From positions 310,001-374,000 of the forward strand of contig JARVKI010000015.1 of assembly GCA_036674765.1 (NCBI GenBank): DNA of 64,000 nt, in the 5' to 3' direction. Below, piece after piece: positions 21,783-33,604 of the stretch. Position numbers and translations under genes: made by a program. The notes beneath the pieces are model-generated. The model saw nothing but the letters and a program-made list of their open reading frames with translations, did no database searches and was not told the origin of the DNA. Within the stretch, counting starts at the first letter, position 1. Each line of letters opens with the position of its first letter. This DNA is from Seiridium cupressi (Eukaryota; Ascomycota; Sordariomycetes; Amphisphaeriales; Sporocadaceae).

Positions 21783-22933
21783 CTAAGTGCGCAAGCTCGT
21801 GAACACACAGAATAGGGCTAAAACAGAGAGTCACGTTTCGGCGCACTAAGTTGGCCATGGTAAATCGCAGAGGGGCTGAAGATCAGACCGGTGATGGGGC
21901 TGGTGATCACCGCCACGGAGCTGACGGGTTTCTTCACTGTGACATTCAAGTCGAACTCTCGAGGGCAGCAACGAAAGCGATTCTATATGCCTTAAAACAT
22001 GGATTTGTGTAGGGGAAATCCGAGATGATTTTGGGGATGGTGCAGGTCAAAAGTAGCTGTGAATATAGTTGCAATGCATAAATGCAACTACCACCGCAAA
22101 TTCATTGTATTTTCACTCTTTTCTGCCGACCATGTAATTGGCATCCTTTATACCATGAGCACCGGCCTAGGCTAACTAGGCCCGCTATCCAATACTCGCC
22201 GAATAGTCACCGAGTTCCTTACACCAACGGCACATATTCGAATGATGCTCATACTAATGGCGATTATTCAAACAGCATTAAACCAACGGCGTCGCCCATG
22301 ATGAGCAGTCTCCAAGTCTTCTCCTCTCAGCTTACAGTGCAACGTCATTAGATTCGTAGATCCCAGCACGCTTTCTCGCTCAACTTACGCTGTAGGAGAG
22401 AATAGTTGAATTTACGCAGGTGCGGCATATAATCAGATAAAATGCCACATTACGATACCCGATAATACCTTTTTCACTAGCACCAAGCGACCATCGGAAA
22501 CTCCTTCGCTGGCCAGATATTACACACCCTGCAAAAGAAAGAAGGAAAAGAAAACAGAAAGCGCACCACCACCAGCTCATGCAAACTCCTTAAGATCCAA
22601 GTAAGCATCAGATCCAAACGGCACCAGCAGCAGCTTCGGAAAACCCAGCAGTCTTGATAGATCCCGATGTATACTATGCTCGTCGATACACACCAGGTAG
22701 AAATGTCCAGATTTTCTGGAGACTTTTGATATTTCGAGAGCGGTTACTGCCGCAATTGCAGTGCAACTGCAACACTGATTTCAGCCTCTACGGCGGCACA
22801 TCACACGATAGCTACGCAATCCAACCCCACTCAACAACGCTCAGCTTCGCCAGTCATGCGAAACTCAACATACCAGTGAAGACTTTTGATACTGAAGACA
22901 GCATAGAGTAAGCCTCTAAGACTATCTGGCTAG
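21783..22933. other. Decayed DNA; possible KS-AT linker of a polyketide synthase
   Basis: Most of this stretch has no assignable frame. At about 22,125-22,350 on the plus strand one frame reads LYHEHRP, then a Thr/Asn/Gly-rich run (NGTYSNDAHTNGDYSNS) and SLQVFSSQ. Asn/Gly-rich linkers followed by a LFVFSSQD-like strand join the KS and AT domains of fungal highly reducing PKSs, so this may be the 5' end of the PKS remnant that continues at 25.2 kb. The evidence is composition plus one short motif, so it is weak. No KS domain lies upstream. Confidence 0.3.
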
Positions 22934-23300
22934 CCCATGTCAACCACTCGCCAAACACCTCTTACCTTGCCCTCCTTGGCGGCCTCAGTAGTCGATAAAG
23001 AGCTGACGAGACAGGAAGCTCAGAACATCTGTTATCAGGACATCCGCTCTGGTCGAGCGCTGCCGCACTTGCAAAATATTCCTTCGCGGCCTCAGTGGCC
23101 AATGAAGAGGTGCAGAGACATGGAGCTTGGAACATCTATCATCAAGGCATCAGCTCTGGTTAAGCGCTGTCATTCCGGCAAAAGATTAGGACCACTTTGC
23201 CAGCCCAGGTCAACTACTCGCAAAACGCCTCTCACCTTGCCTGTATTTGCGGTTCCGATAGCCGATAAAGAGGTAACGAGACAGGAAGACCAGTACTTTT
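22934..23300 (+). repeat. Imperfect tandem/interspersed repeat, two unit types
   Basis: Unit X (about 47 bp, from AGCCCATGTCAACCACTCGC) occurs at 22934-22980 and again at 23201-23250. Unit Y (about 92 bp, with GATAAAGAG and GACGAGACAGGAAG) occurs at 22981-23071, more diverged at 23088-23180, and partly at 23251-23300. The order is X-Y-Y'-X'-Y''. In the frame starting at 22937 the copies translate to similar peptides (TRQTPLTLP / TRKTPLTLP; DKELTRQEAQ / DKEVTRQEDQ), so the repeat may once have been protein-coding. No family is recognised. Confidence 0.6.
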
Positions 23301-25259
23301 AGTCACTGAACGACGAGCAGCTACCGACTGCAACAACTCTCAAGATCATACCTGCCACCACGCCTGATATCGCGGCCTACTTGCTTCCCTGCTGATCCGG
23401 GTCATGTTGGTGAAGAATATCAAGGTGAGGAGGTTGCGTTCTGCTGCATCTGCTGCGGCTTCTGCGGCTGCTGTGGGCGCTGTGGCTGCTGCGGGTGCTG
23501 CTACAACCGGAGACCGGGACCGTCACACCTGAGCGGGACCTCGGCCCCGATGACACGAGTTCTCAGCTTTGGACCAACAGTAAGTGTCCAGCTTCAAATG
23601 CAACGAAATCCAGCTAATATTCCTAGTTCATATTCCATACTACTTGGATCGCCACGGGACTCTCAACGTCGTTGGCCCACGGCCATTGTTTTTGAATAGA
23701 TCGAGTTCACCAAGGACAGCAAGACGATGGTTGTTGTATGCGACGTAGCACACCCTACCGACATGCCTCGAAAACATAGACAGGCTAGAGGAAAGTGCCG
23801 TCCAAGATGAGAACATACCTCCTTCACTAGCTAAGATGGACGCCAGTGTGGATGGATGGTTGCCAGTGTGGCCCGCTGAAACATCGGTATACGTGTAGAT
23901 GTTGTATAGACGCTCATTGTACGGTGGAAGGACTAAGAATGAGCGGAGTGACGAAGACCATGTGCAGCTCGAAGTCTGAGGCATATTCTTGAGCTCGATT
24001 TAGGCTTTGCGCTGTCTGTGCGATGATGGCCTTTAGTTTGCGGCCCTTCAGCTATTTCTCATTTTATTCGATAGGGTTGATGGTAACGGTGTACTTGTAC
24101 AGGGTGCTTTGCCTTCCAAGAAGATCCTGAAGTAATTCGCAAGTGTATATTTGTATGTATGAATCTTCTCGGAAGCTGGATCAAGTTCTTGCTAACGAGT
24201 CCCTCGCCGAGCGAAGCTGGTCTCTGACTGGCTGTGTTAAGAATTGAGGAGTTTACTTTGCGTCGCTAACCAACTGATACGCACTGTCCGGGGGGTCTGA
24301 AGAGTGATGTGAAAGGATGGATTCCCAGCTCCTCCTCCCGGAGGAGGAAGGAGCTGCTTCATCTATGTACACGTAACCCAGGTCCGTTGGGTCTTGCTTA
24401 CTTATCGTATCACCAACTTTCCACCAAGCATTGTTTGTCCAAAGCCATTCAGGGCGGAGAGGAAGTCAGCCACAGACTCGAAAACGAGAAGCTAGGCACG
24501 TTTGTAATTGCAATTTGCTTTACCAAGGAAGCCGAGTCTTTCGGTGTTGCGGTTCTTTGCTGCCGAGGCAAGCCTGAGCTCCGAGGTGGACTGGGTTCCG
24601 TGATGGTGATGTCGAGATCTACCCTGCTATTGGTGGCTGCGGTGCCGGTGTCGCGGCAACCACACTTTGACTAGGCAAATGTACTGTAGGGGAGTTCGTT
24701 AGCTCAACCAAGTCTTCTCACCCTCATTTTCGTGCTGTGCAAAATCGACGTGAACCACTATCGTCTCATTGCAGTCCATCCTCCAGACTTGTCTCAAAGT
24801 ATCTCGTTCCATAAGAGAAGGGGAGGGGTAATTGGCTTCGTGCAGGTCTCTGTTTTAACCCCATTACCGTCTTTCAATTCCAGGAACGAAGTTTGCGACT
24901 ACCTAAGAGAAGACAGTGTTATGAGTGTCCTGTGCAATCTCTAATATCAAAGGTATATAGCTCAAAATGATGGTATCCGACTTCAGCAAAACTCTTGGCA
25001 ACAAACTCGCTCATTACCATGGTGGCTTATTGAATCTGAGTTTCGGTCATATACGAGGGGGGAATGTGCCATTTAGTAATGATCCGAGAGTGTTATCCAG
25101 CAAGCGTGTCAATTCCCCAGCTGCCCAGATGGTATTTCGATTGATGCCCGTCAGCCCCCATCATTTTGGATCACGTAGTTTGTGACGCTTGCATGTATCT
25201 CGTGGCTCGCAATAATGACGCATACGAACACCGGACCTGCTGCAGACGATGAGTTGGAG
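23301..25259. other. Decayed stretch with a Cys/Gly codon run
   Basis: At about 23,447-23,515 the plus strand has a run of TGC/TGT and GGC/GGT codons reading CCICCGFCGCCGRCGCCGCC. It is followed by a short basic stretch, but no start codon or complete frame is evident, so it may be a fragment of a Cys-rich protein or simple-sequence expansion. The rest, to 25.26 kb, lies where AT, DH and methyltransferase domains would fall if this were one PKS, yet I find none of their motifs (no GHSxGE). Frames are short and interrupted. Confidence 0.35.
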
Positions 25260-27249
25260 CGACGGATAGAGCCAGTCTTGCTGAAGGAGACATTCTCGTC
25301 GAGGCCAAGGCCGTGGGTCTGAACTTCGGAATATTTACAGCCCCAGCATTATCTCCCAGTATTCTGTGGCCATAAGAAAGTTCCATTTTATGTACCAACT
25401 CAATTTCTAACCAACAGGACGTGCTCATTGCCTTGGGCGTTCTCGAAAACAGCCCCGCCGAAACGGGGTTCAAGGGAAGTGGTATCGTTCCGGCTCTCGG
25501 GTCCGGTGCCTTGCGCTTTTCAGTTGGCGATAGGTTACGTATATTGGGAACGGATGCTTCACAACCTACCATACGATGAACGAAGCCTTGTGTGCCAAGA
25601 TGGGAGACTCCACGAGCTTCGTTCAAGGCGCTGCATTACCTTACGTATACCTCAGGGCTCTTATGGCGCTGGTCGACAAGGCAAATCTACAAAGGGACAG
25701 GTGAGTAAAGCGTGCAAATTTCATAGTAACAATCATATACTAATATGGCTTGTGACATGTAGACCATCCTGATCCATGCAGTTTGTGGTGGTGTTGGTCT
25801 AGCAGCGATCCAGCTTGCGCAGATCATTGGTGCTGAATTAAGTCCTAACTCCTCGTATGATAGGATTTATTGTCCTGAGGTCAACTTGTTCATGGATACT
25901 GATTCTTATCACAGATATACTGCACAGTAGGCAATCAGGGCAAGCGGGACTACCTCACCTCACCGAGAACTACGGCATCCAGCCCGACCACATCTTCAAC
26001 TCGCGTGACCCTTCATTTCTGCCCGTTGTCCTGCGTGTCACTAACCAGCGTGGCTTTAAAGTGGTTCGCAACTCGTTGTCCGGAGACCTCTTGACTGCTA
26101 CGAGGAGGTGCTTGGCCGAGTCCGGCGCCATGGTCGAGAGAGCGGCAAACAAGACTTTCAGCGGCGCTCCAAGCTGCCCATGGAAGCTTTTCGAGACCAA
26201 TCGTACCTTCATCGGCCTCAAACTGCGCCTGATCTCGCACGTATATCTTCAGAAGGTAGCTGTGTAGATGGTAAAGCATATTGGAAAGACTGTCATTGAG
26301 ATGTCTGAGGATCCAAAGTGTCTGGGCATAGATCAGGTGCCCGACTCGCTTGTGGTGGCTGCACCCAAGCCGACGCCAGTCTTCCGTTCAGACCGTACTT
26401 ACCTGCTCATGGGTGGACTGGGCGGTCTGGGACGAGCTCTTGCGGTCTGAATGGCGGAGAATGGCGCAAGATCTCTGGTCTTCCTTTCGAGACCTGCGAA
26501 ACCAGGACCAGGGACCGACAGCTTCGTGGAAGACCTACGTTCTCAAGGATGTGAGGCTTCGCTAGTTGGAGGAAGTGTCACCAGTAAGAACGATGTGGAC
26601 AAAGCCGTTAATAACGCTGCTGCAGCTGCCAACCCATAATCGGCGTGATCAACCTGTCCGTGGTGCTAAAAGATATCGGGTTGTCGGATATGAGCTTCGC
26701 GGACTGGAACAACCGCTGTCCAGCCCGAGGTTCAGGAAACTGGACACTTGCACGAGGCTCTCCCGTCCTCTGACCTGGACTTATTCATCTTATTCTTGTC
26801 GTACGGTAGTATCGCTGGCCAATGGGGACAGGCCAACTACGTAGCTGTCAACACATTCTTGGATGCCTTCGTGCAATACCGCCACCACAACGGCCTCGTC
26901 GCCTCCGTCATCGACGTCGGTGCCATGGACGACGTGGGCTTCGTCTCACAAAACCAGGGCGTGCTCGAGCGACCGGACCGTATCGGTATCGGAAGACGCA
27001 GAGAGGACGCAGGTCATCGCGAAGGCGCTGGCCGCCGCCCTTGCCAACTTCCTCATCAAAGACGAGGACTTCATCGCGCTGAACCGGCCGTTTGAGAGCC
27101 TCGACATGGACTCGCTGGTCGCCATGGAGGTGCGCAACCGGCTTCGACAGCAGGTTGGCGTTGAGTTGAGTACCATCGCAATTACACAAAGTCCATCGTT
27201 GTTGGACTTAAGCGAGCATGTCAAGCTTGGTTTGGTAGGGGGCGATTGA
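25260..27249 (+). pseudogene. Highly reducing PKS remnant: ER, KR and ACP domains
   Basis: Pieces in different frames, read in order, rebuild the 3' third of a fungal HR-PKS. ER: VEAKAVGLNF (~25,295), DVLIALGVLENSP (25,421), then after a frame change near 25,555 NEALCAKMGDSTSF; an intron-like gap (25,700-25,762) leads to HAVCGGVGLAAIQLAQ, the NADPH-binding stretch. Then IYCTVGNQGKRDYL and, in another frame, YGIQPDHIFNSRD and NSLSGDLL. KR: YLLMGGLGGLGRAL, a TGA at 26,448, SLVFLSRP, a TAA near 26,637, a frame change near 26,715, and QANYVAVNTFLDAF with the catalytic Y-x-x-x-N. A further frame change near 26,985 leads to the ACP with FESLDMDSLVAMEVRN (phosphopantetheine Ser). The intron donor near 25,845 appears mutated (TTAAGT in place of GTAAGT). 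No functional enzyme can be made. KS is missing; the 3' end is the TGA at 27,247. Confidence 0.85.
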
Positions 27250-27905
27250 GTTGAAACTAGGTCGGGGGTTTATTTAAGATACTGATTATCACTTGTTGCA
27301 CTAGGCAACTTTAAAAAGTGACTTGAGAGCAAGGTCGGATGGTGTAGTGAAGCAACAGGGACTTCAGGGTTATTGACGAGCATTTTCTAGAATATAACTG
27401 ACCACAATTAATACTATGGTACCGAAGTATTGCTCAGATCGAAATCAGTCGCCACGTAACAAGATCGATTTAAGTGCTTATGATGGCATTGCTTGGTTGA
27501 AAGTATGTACTACACCCGTGTTGGTTAGGTGGTATGAATATCTCATATCAAGGATTTTTCTTGAGTTTTCATATGATCCCCGGCAGGGCGTGTCCCGTCG
27601 CCTAATTGCGCTATGCTCTCCCACCGTCCAACCCACCCCCTCCACACTCATCGTGATTTTTGCGACTGGGTAGCCGAGTGCATGCAAATTACTGCCATTC
27701 AGAGTTGCTATGCTTCGACCGCATCTTGTAAAAACAGTGCAATATGACCCAGGGATGTTCGCGCCAAGCAATCAGTCCATCGGAAGTCTAATGCTTATAA
27801 CTTGAATGTAATCGTTGTTTCTCTATGCTATGAATACGACTCTCATCGTACAAGTTATATCTATACAATCATTCCACCGACCCCTTACAAAATGATACAA
27901 CCTAA
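27250..27905. other. Convergent intergenic region
   Basis: This lies between the end of the PKS remnant and the stop codon of VPH1. It has no recognisable coding frame and should include the VPH1 3' UTR at its right end. Confidence 0.45.
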
Positions 27906-30757
27906 TTAACCCCTGAACTCGGCTAGGCTTTCGTCCTCCTCCAATAAAGTGCCATAGGAGAATGGAGTGAACATGTGACCGGCGAACTCTGCATACTTGG
28001 ATTGCGCCTCCACCCATTGAAGACGAAGAGAGTGCAACTAGACTATATGTGAGCAAGGTTTTACTATATTGTGAAGCACGACGGAGTCTTACCATAGCAG
28101 AGCAGCCTTCCATGGCAATAAGAATGGCGCAAGTGAGGAAGAACCATAAATAGAAGGCGATAACGATCATAATAACACCAAGGACGCCAGTCTTGGACAG
28201 CACGGCGCCGAGGGTCATGGTCCAAAGGACAACACTAAGCTGCTGGTGGGCAAGTGAAAGAGCCCAAAGTCGTAAATAAGAGGCGGTGTGGGAGATACAG
28301 TTCAAGCAGAATTCTATGGATGCATTAGTAATTGTAGAAATCGTGGTAATAAATCGCCAAGGACTTACCAATGGTATGAATGACTTGGTGAATCATAACT
28401 TCACTGAATTCGAACTCATGATGCTCCTCGCCGTCATCTCCCTCGTCGACCTGTGCAATTGCAGCGCCACCTGGGCCGTCGTCGGTTTCAAAACTGGCTC
28501 TACCATTGCCGACATGGCCATCGCCGTCCTCATCATCATCATCATCGAGGGCAGACACTCTCGAGTGTTCGCCAATGCCGCGATAGCCCTTGGCGCGCGC
28601 TTGGTTGTGCTCCCAGCGAAGATAAAATGGCTTCAGGAATAAGAGAATAGGAACCTGAATGAAAGCGAGTAGGAGTAGAATGACCTGCACGGTAGATTGC
28701 CCCCTGTAAAGCTGCTCATCCACGAAGCCTGGGCGCAAGAACATGTAGATCAACATGTTCAGCAACCCCGGTGGTGATGTTTCCGAGGTAGACCAGTCGA
28801 CAGACCATTTGTAAATGATGCAGATGACCAAGTATCCGAAAATGGATTGGAAGAAGATCATACCAGGGACAAAGTTTCCCCAGATATCGATCGGCTTCTT
28901 AAAGTGACGAGCATTTATTAAGGAGAGACACAACGAGTATGTCATGTGAACCCAACCGAGAATGATACTCATCTTCATCTTGTAACTGTTGCTGAAGAGA
29001 AGATCGTTCTCGGTTCCGTGCCATCTCCAGTCCAATCCAAATGGGTATCGGTAGTCGCTCTTGAGGGTTCCGGTGAGTGTCTCGCCCTCTTCCCAACCAT
29101 CGGGCACATCCCACTTCCAGGCACTGTCAAACAGGGTCAAGGACATGGAGAACACGTCGTTGTAGATGAGACCAGTGTAGAGTGAGAAGATGGCCATGAC
29201 AAGAGCAATGTACCGACCGTAATAGATCATAGCGAAGAGCTCGAACGTGACCTTCTTCAGCGGTTTCTCCCAGTAGATCATGGCCAGTGAAGCGAGGAAC
29301 ATGATCATTGCATGTCCAAAATCACCAAACATGACAGCGAACAAGAAAGGAAAAGTGACGATAGCAGGCAGTGCAGGATTAACCTCTTGATAGGTTGCGG
29401 TACCATAAGCATTGATGATGGTCTGGAAGGCTTCGGTGAATTTGTTGGTCTTGAGGTACGTAGGGGGTGTCTTATTCGTTCGGATTTCGTTGATGATAGA
29501 CGGAACAGAGAGGCCTGCTCTGTTGGTGACATCTTGGAGGGTAGAACGGATGAGAGGCAGGTCATTCGTAGGACACCAGCCTTCAGCAATGAGGGTTCGT
29601 CGCTGCCGATCAAAAGAGAATAGGTTAAGCGTCTGGTAAGCAGCTTTCTCTTTGGTGACTAGGAACATCCAAGCCGATAGCGACTGGGCAATCTGAGTCA
29701 ACTCAGCCTCCAACGTGTTCTGGGTGTTCCTGAGCACATTCTGGAGATCATTCAGCCTGACATTGACCTCGTGAACCTGGTCTCGGCGCTCGTTGCTGTC
29801 CTCATCGACCTTGTAGAGCTCCGCCCCCATCGACTCGGAAATCTTTCGAATCTTGGCCAGGATCTCCTTGCCGTGGGCGAAGATGACAAATACGTTCTTG
29901 TTGACGGTCTCATTTGTCGTCGGGTCGACCAGCGGTTCTGGAATCTCGGACTGGTTCATGTACAAGTTGCCGCGAAGTGTACGCCACAGGATACGCTCGA
30001 ACGGGCCGACACGCTCCCGAGGAACGACACCTGCCACAAAGCCGATATTCATGCCGGAGAAAGATCGCTCGCCATCAGGGGCCTGACCGTGCTGCTCGAC
30101 ATCCTGCAGAAGAGGAGCATCATCATCCTCGGTCGACTGGCGAATCTCCTCCACGTTGCCGTGTGCGCGGTCAAAGAAGCCACCGGCCTCTCTGAGAACC
30201 CAACGCCACTCGGTCAACTCAACCTCACGCTTCTTTAGGGTTTCATAACTCTCGTTAAGGGATGCAACTCGTGTCTCCAGGCTCTGGCTTCGTTCGGCGA
30301 GCTCGTCAATCTCGTGCGTAGTGGGAGAGGCGAGACTTTCGGCATCCAAGTCAAGCTTTCTGAGGGGAATGTTGGACTTCTCCATCTGACCGTGAAAGTA
30401 GCCTGTGATGTTAGGAACAGCATCGCTCTTGGTGAATGCGTGCGGGACTTACGGAGTTGGCGTTCGACGTTATCGAGACGTCGGATCTCCTGGGTAAAGG
30501 TTCGCTGGAAGGCACTGACATCGCTGTTGAGCTATATACATCATCAGTATACCCAGTCGCAGTAGTAGTCATGCGCCCCTTGTCTGATTTGGGAAGACGC
30601 CGGGCAAGACTTCGGTGGGTTGACGTACATCTCGGAACTGAACCAGACCGAGCTCTCCTAGGGCGTTGACGACCTCTCTACCGATTTCGTTTGAGATGTA
30701 CAGCTGCACCATACTCATGTCCGCCGAGCGGAACATGGACGTATTGGATGGAGCCAT
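27906..30757 (-). CDS. VPH1: V-type proton ATPase subunit a
   Basis: Five exons (30757-30629, 30531-30453, 30402-28369, 28313-28093, 28037-27906) give 864 residues, close to yeast Vph1. Introns are 50-97 nt. Subunit a is the V0 membrane subunit that forms the proton half-channels with the c-ring and acidifies the vacuole or Golgi. The start [21 protein letters not shown] and the junctions [17 protein letters not shown] and RQLR|YFHGQ are typical. A long cytosolic half with coiled-coil segments is followed by about eight TM segments from [15 protein letters not shown] onward. The essential proton-transfer arginine is Arg762 in [16 protein letters not shown]. The acidic loop [10 protein letters not shown] precedes the last TMs. 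The C-terminus reads [17 protein letters not shown]. As most filamentous fungi have one subunit a gene, VPH1 is the natural name. Very confident. Confidence 0.97.
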
Positions 30758-31615
30758 GGCAGGCGGGTTTGGCTCCAAGCTGCGCGTTGAAATGATGCAA
30801 GTCGTAGTAGCTACGGACGTTGAAGGTTGCAAGCTTCACCACGGCAAGTCAAATGTCATTGCCTGGGAGGTTTTGACGCTAGCGGTCTACGGGGCTTAAT
30901 ACCCTTTAGTTGCAAACGCTACCGACTTAACCATGCACGATCCTGCAAAACGTCATAGCCCTGCATATGTGGCTGCGACCACCAATGCCTGCTCCACCTC
31001 CAACCATGAGATGTGTCTACTTGCGGCACATGATCACTACGAAACCACACATCATAGCTACCCATATTGGCGCGTCAAACCAGCAGGCTTAGTTATTTAA
31101 CCAAGGCCCTATTCTGAAGGATGCCAGCGATTGCAATGATAGCGGTGGGTCATCGAGCTAGGAGATCATTAGTCACGACCGCCACCCATTCTTATTCGCT
31201 GTCAGCTTGTATGAGACCTGAGATCGTTTTCATTGAATGCCATGAGAGTCATTGCTACTCTGTCAATCGCGTTTTGAAGATCCTATTCAGGTGTCATAGG
31301 ATTACCAAATGAGAGCAAGTGAGTGGTATCATGCTTTCGTGATTCATACTATTTAGAGCCGGCCCATGCTATCATTGTGCTTATGCTGATGTATTTTTTT
31401 TGACACATACTTTTCATTCCCTTGAGCGCCTCGCTTTCAACATGAGTCGTCACCCGAGCGTCGTGAGTACATAAAACAATGCAAATAAAAGGGAGCGCCC
31501 ATAACCACGCCTCGCAATGTTTTCGCCCAAGCCAAATGAAGAAAAAAAGCGAGAAAGAAAAAGAAGAAGAATAAGAATCTCCATAAGCGAAACGCCGAGC
31601 CCAATGCCTTGGAAA
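30758..31615. other. VPH1 promoter and F-box gene terminator
   Basis: Both flanking genes are on the minus strand. The right end, near 31,480-31,580, has A-rich tracts that fit the 3' UTR of the F-box gene. The left end should hold the VPH1 promoter. No gene is seen. Confidence 0.45.
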
Positions 31616-33604
31616 TCACAGCTTTCGCTTGAACATGTATGAGCCGTACATGCCACCGACCTCTTGACTGGCCATGGGTATCTTTCGCATGCCCCAAAAT
31701 GAAGCACCTAACTTCCAAGAACGTAAACCAGAGTCTCTCACGCCCTCCTCTAGCGAGTGCTTGCGCACCAGCCATGCCCTGTTTCCAAAATCTGTGACTG
31801 TCCATCCACTCTTCTCCACGCTGGGCGACTTTGCCAGTCGCTTGTACACATCATCAGCAATCTCAACAACTTCGAGCGGCACTGAGTACTTTTCAAGGAT
31901 CGAGGATCTCCTGTTCAGAAGAGAGTTGAGATCCAACTCTGTGGACGTGTAGTCAGAGAGATCAATGTACTTGAGGGTGTGTGGTACCCAATCAACCTCC
32001 ATGCTGAAATCATCGTCATTCTCGTCAGGCCTGAACAAGCGCTCGATATCATTAATCTTCAATCGCCGACCAAAAGAAAGCTCTTCGAGGTGCTTGGTCA
32101 GGGGCCGAAGCATGTCAATATGCGCGGCTTCCATCTTGCTTCCCTTCAAGCTCAGCGAGCGTAGTGTCGCCGGCAAAACAGGAAGTAAAGCAGTTACATC
32201 ATCCGATTCCAAGAGCTGATGGCTTGTGGCGTCAGCAGCAAGACTGAGGAAGATCAACTCCTTAGCTGCGGGATGGTTTGTAATGAATTCAAGGACGCCT
32301 CCTGCTGTCAGTTGCTTACATTTGGCCAAATTCAAATGCGAAAGTCTGGCCGTTGACGGGATTGACTGTAGGGCATCGCCCGTGATGCGTGTGCCAGCAA
32401 CATCCAGATGAGTCAAGTTGACTAGTCTGGGAAGGAAGGCTGAAAAGACCTCAGTGGGTAGATTGATACATTTATGCAGAGATAGTCTTGCGATGGACAA
32501 TGCCTTTGGCCACTCAGACGATAACATTGAAGACATGGCATTTTTGAAAGAGGGCGACGAGCATCCCGTGAAGTCAGCGGCATGAAGTCTTTCGAGACCA
32601 AAAAAGACTTTTCGCAGGACATCCTCGCTGATTTCGTCATCAACATACTCCTGTGCCAAGAACTCTCGCAGATATGGTGTCAGTTCCAGGCATCGCAGTA
32701 GTGTTTGCGGTGTCAAGTTTTGAGTAGTAGCTCGTTCCGACGCCGTCAAGAACAGGGTCTGAGGGTTGAAGTGGCTGAAATCAAGACGTCGAACAACAGT
32801 GCCCAGCTCTTCATTCTGGGAGATGTGGTTCAGGAACTTTCGAAAGATGCGGGAGTGTGGAATCGTGATGTTCCTATAAAGTGCGTTCAGCGTTGCTGTG
32901 TGGAGTGTCTTTGAGGTCACCAATAGTGACATCAAGTCCACATTGCGTGCTGAAAGCCCATTAGGTGGGATGTCGAGGATGAGATGATCGATGATGGACC
33001 CTGCAGCAGATTAGTATATGGCCTTTGTAGAGTAGAAGACATGGACCTCTGGCTTACCGAGAAGTTCAAGTGGTAATCTCTCAACAGGTGCCTGACCGGG
33101 AAGTGGTCGTCCCGGACCTTTGGGCTTGGGCGGAGCTGGACTTGTCGGTGCCGACCAGACTATCCTCAACGCCTGCAGATCACCGAAGCTCCTGCTAGCC
33201 GTCTTACCTCTGACATCAATTTGCTTCCAACCCTGGAAGCCATCGGCAGCGACAGCAGGCAGCCAGTTACCATGTAGTCTGCTATGTGGTTGTGTGAGAG
33301 GTGGTCTATATTGCGTCTTCGTGACGGTAGCCATGTCAAGAGGCGGTGACAAGTCGTCGACAGCTTCTTCGTCTGCCTCACGGGAATACGAAGATACCTT
33401 GGTACTAGTAAAGGTTTGAGCGAGGTCCGAGTCGTTCTCCCGTACGGATGAGAAGGATGACCGGCCAGATTTATCGGGAGAAGTATCTCGTTGCTGCTCC
33501 TGGGTGCCCGCCATTTTAGTTTGGGGCGTAGGGCTAGTCTTAAGTTCTCTCTCGAAACATTGCTCGGAGGGTCCCAGACCAGAGAAGGTTGGTGTCGTGA
33601 CCAT
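31616..33604 (-). CDS. F-box protein with leucine-rich repeats
   Basis: Two exons (33604-33058, 33000-31616), joined by a 57-nt phase-1 intron with a CTAAT branch, give 643 residues. The first ~165 residues are Ser/Thr/Pro rich and probably disordered. A degenerate F-box follows and spans the exon junction: VERLPLELLGSIIDHLILDIP, then LLVTSKTLHTATLNALYRNI. After it come irregular leucine-rich repeats (LVNLTHLDVAGTRITG, ARLSHLNLAKCKQLT, LRSLSLKGSKM, LKYIDLSDY). F-box/LRR proteins recruit substrates to SCF ubiquitin ligases through Skp1; the substrate here is unknown. The C-terminal end (SWKLGASFWGMRKIP...YGSYMFKRK) is distinctive. The start is the first ATG of the frame; a second ATG lies 30 codons in. 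Family firm, function open. Confidence 0.82.

Noticed and set aside
29771..30238. A 155-codon frame antisense to VPH1.
   Set aside because: It is a shadow of a conserved exon without recognisable domain or independent start context.
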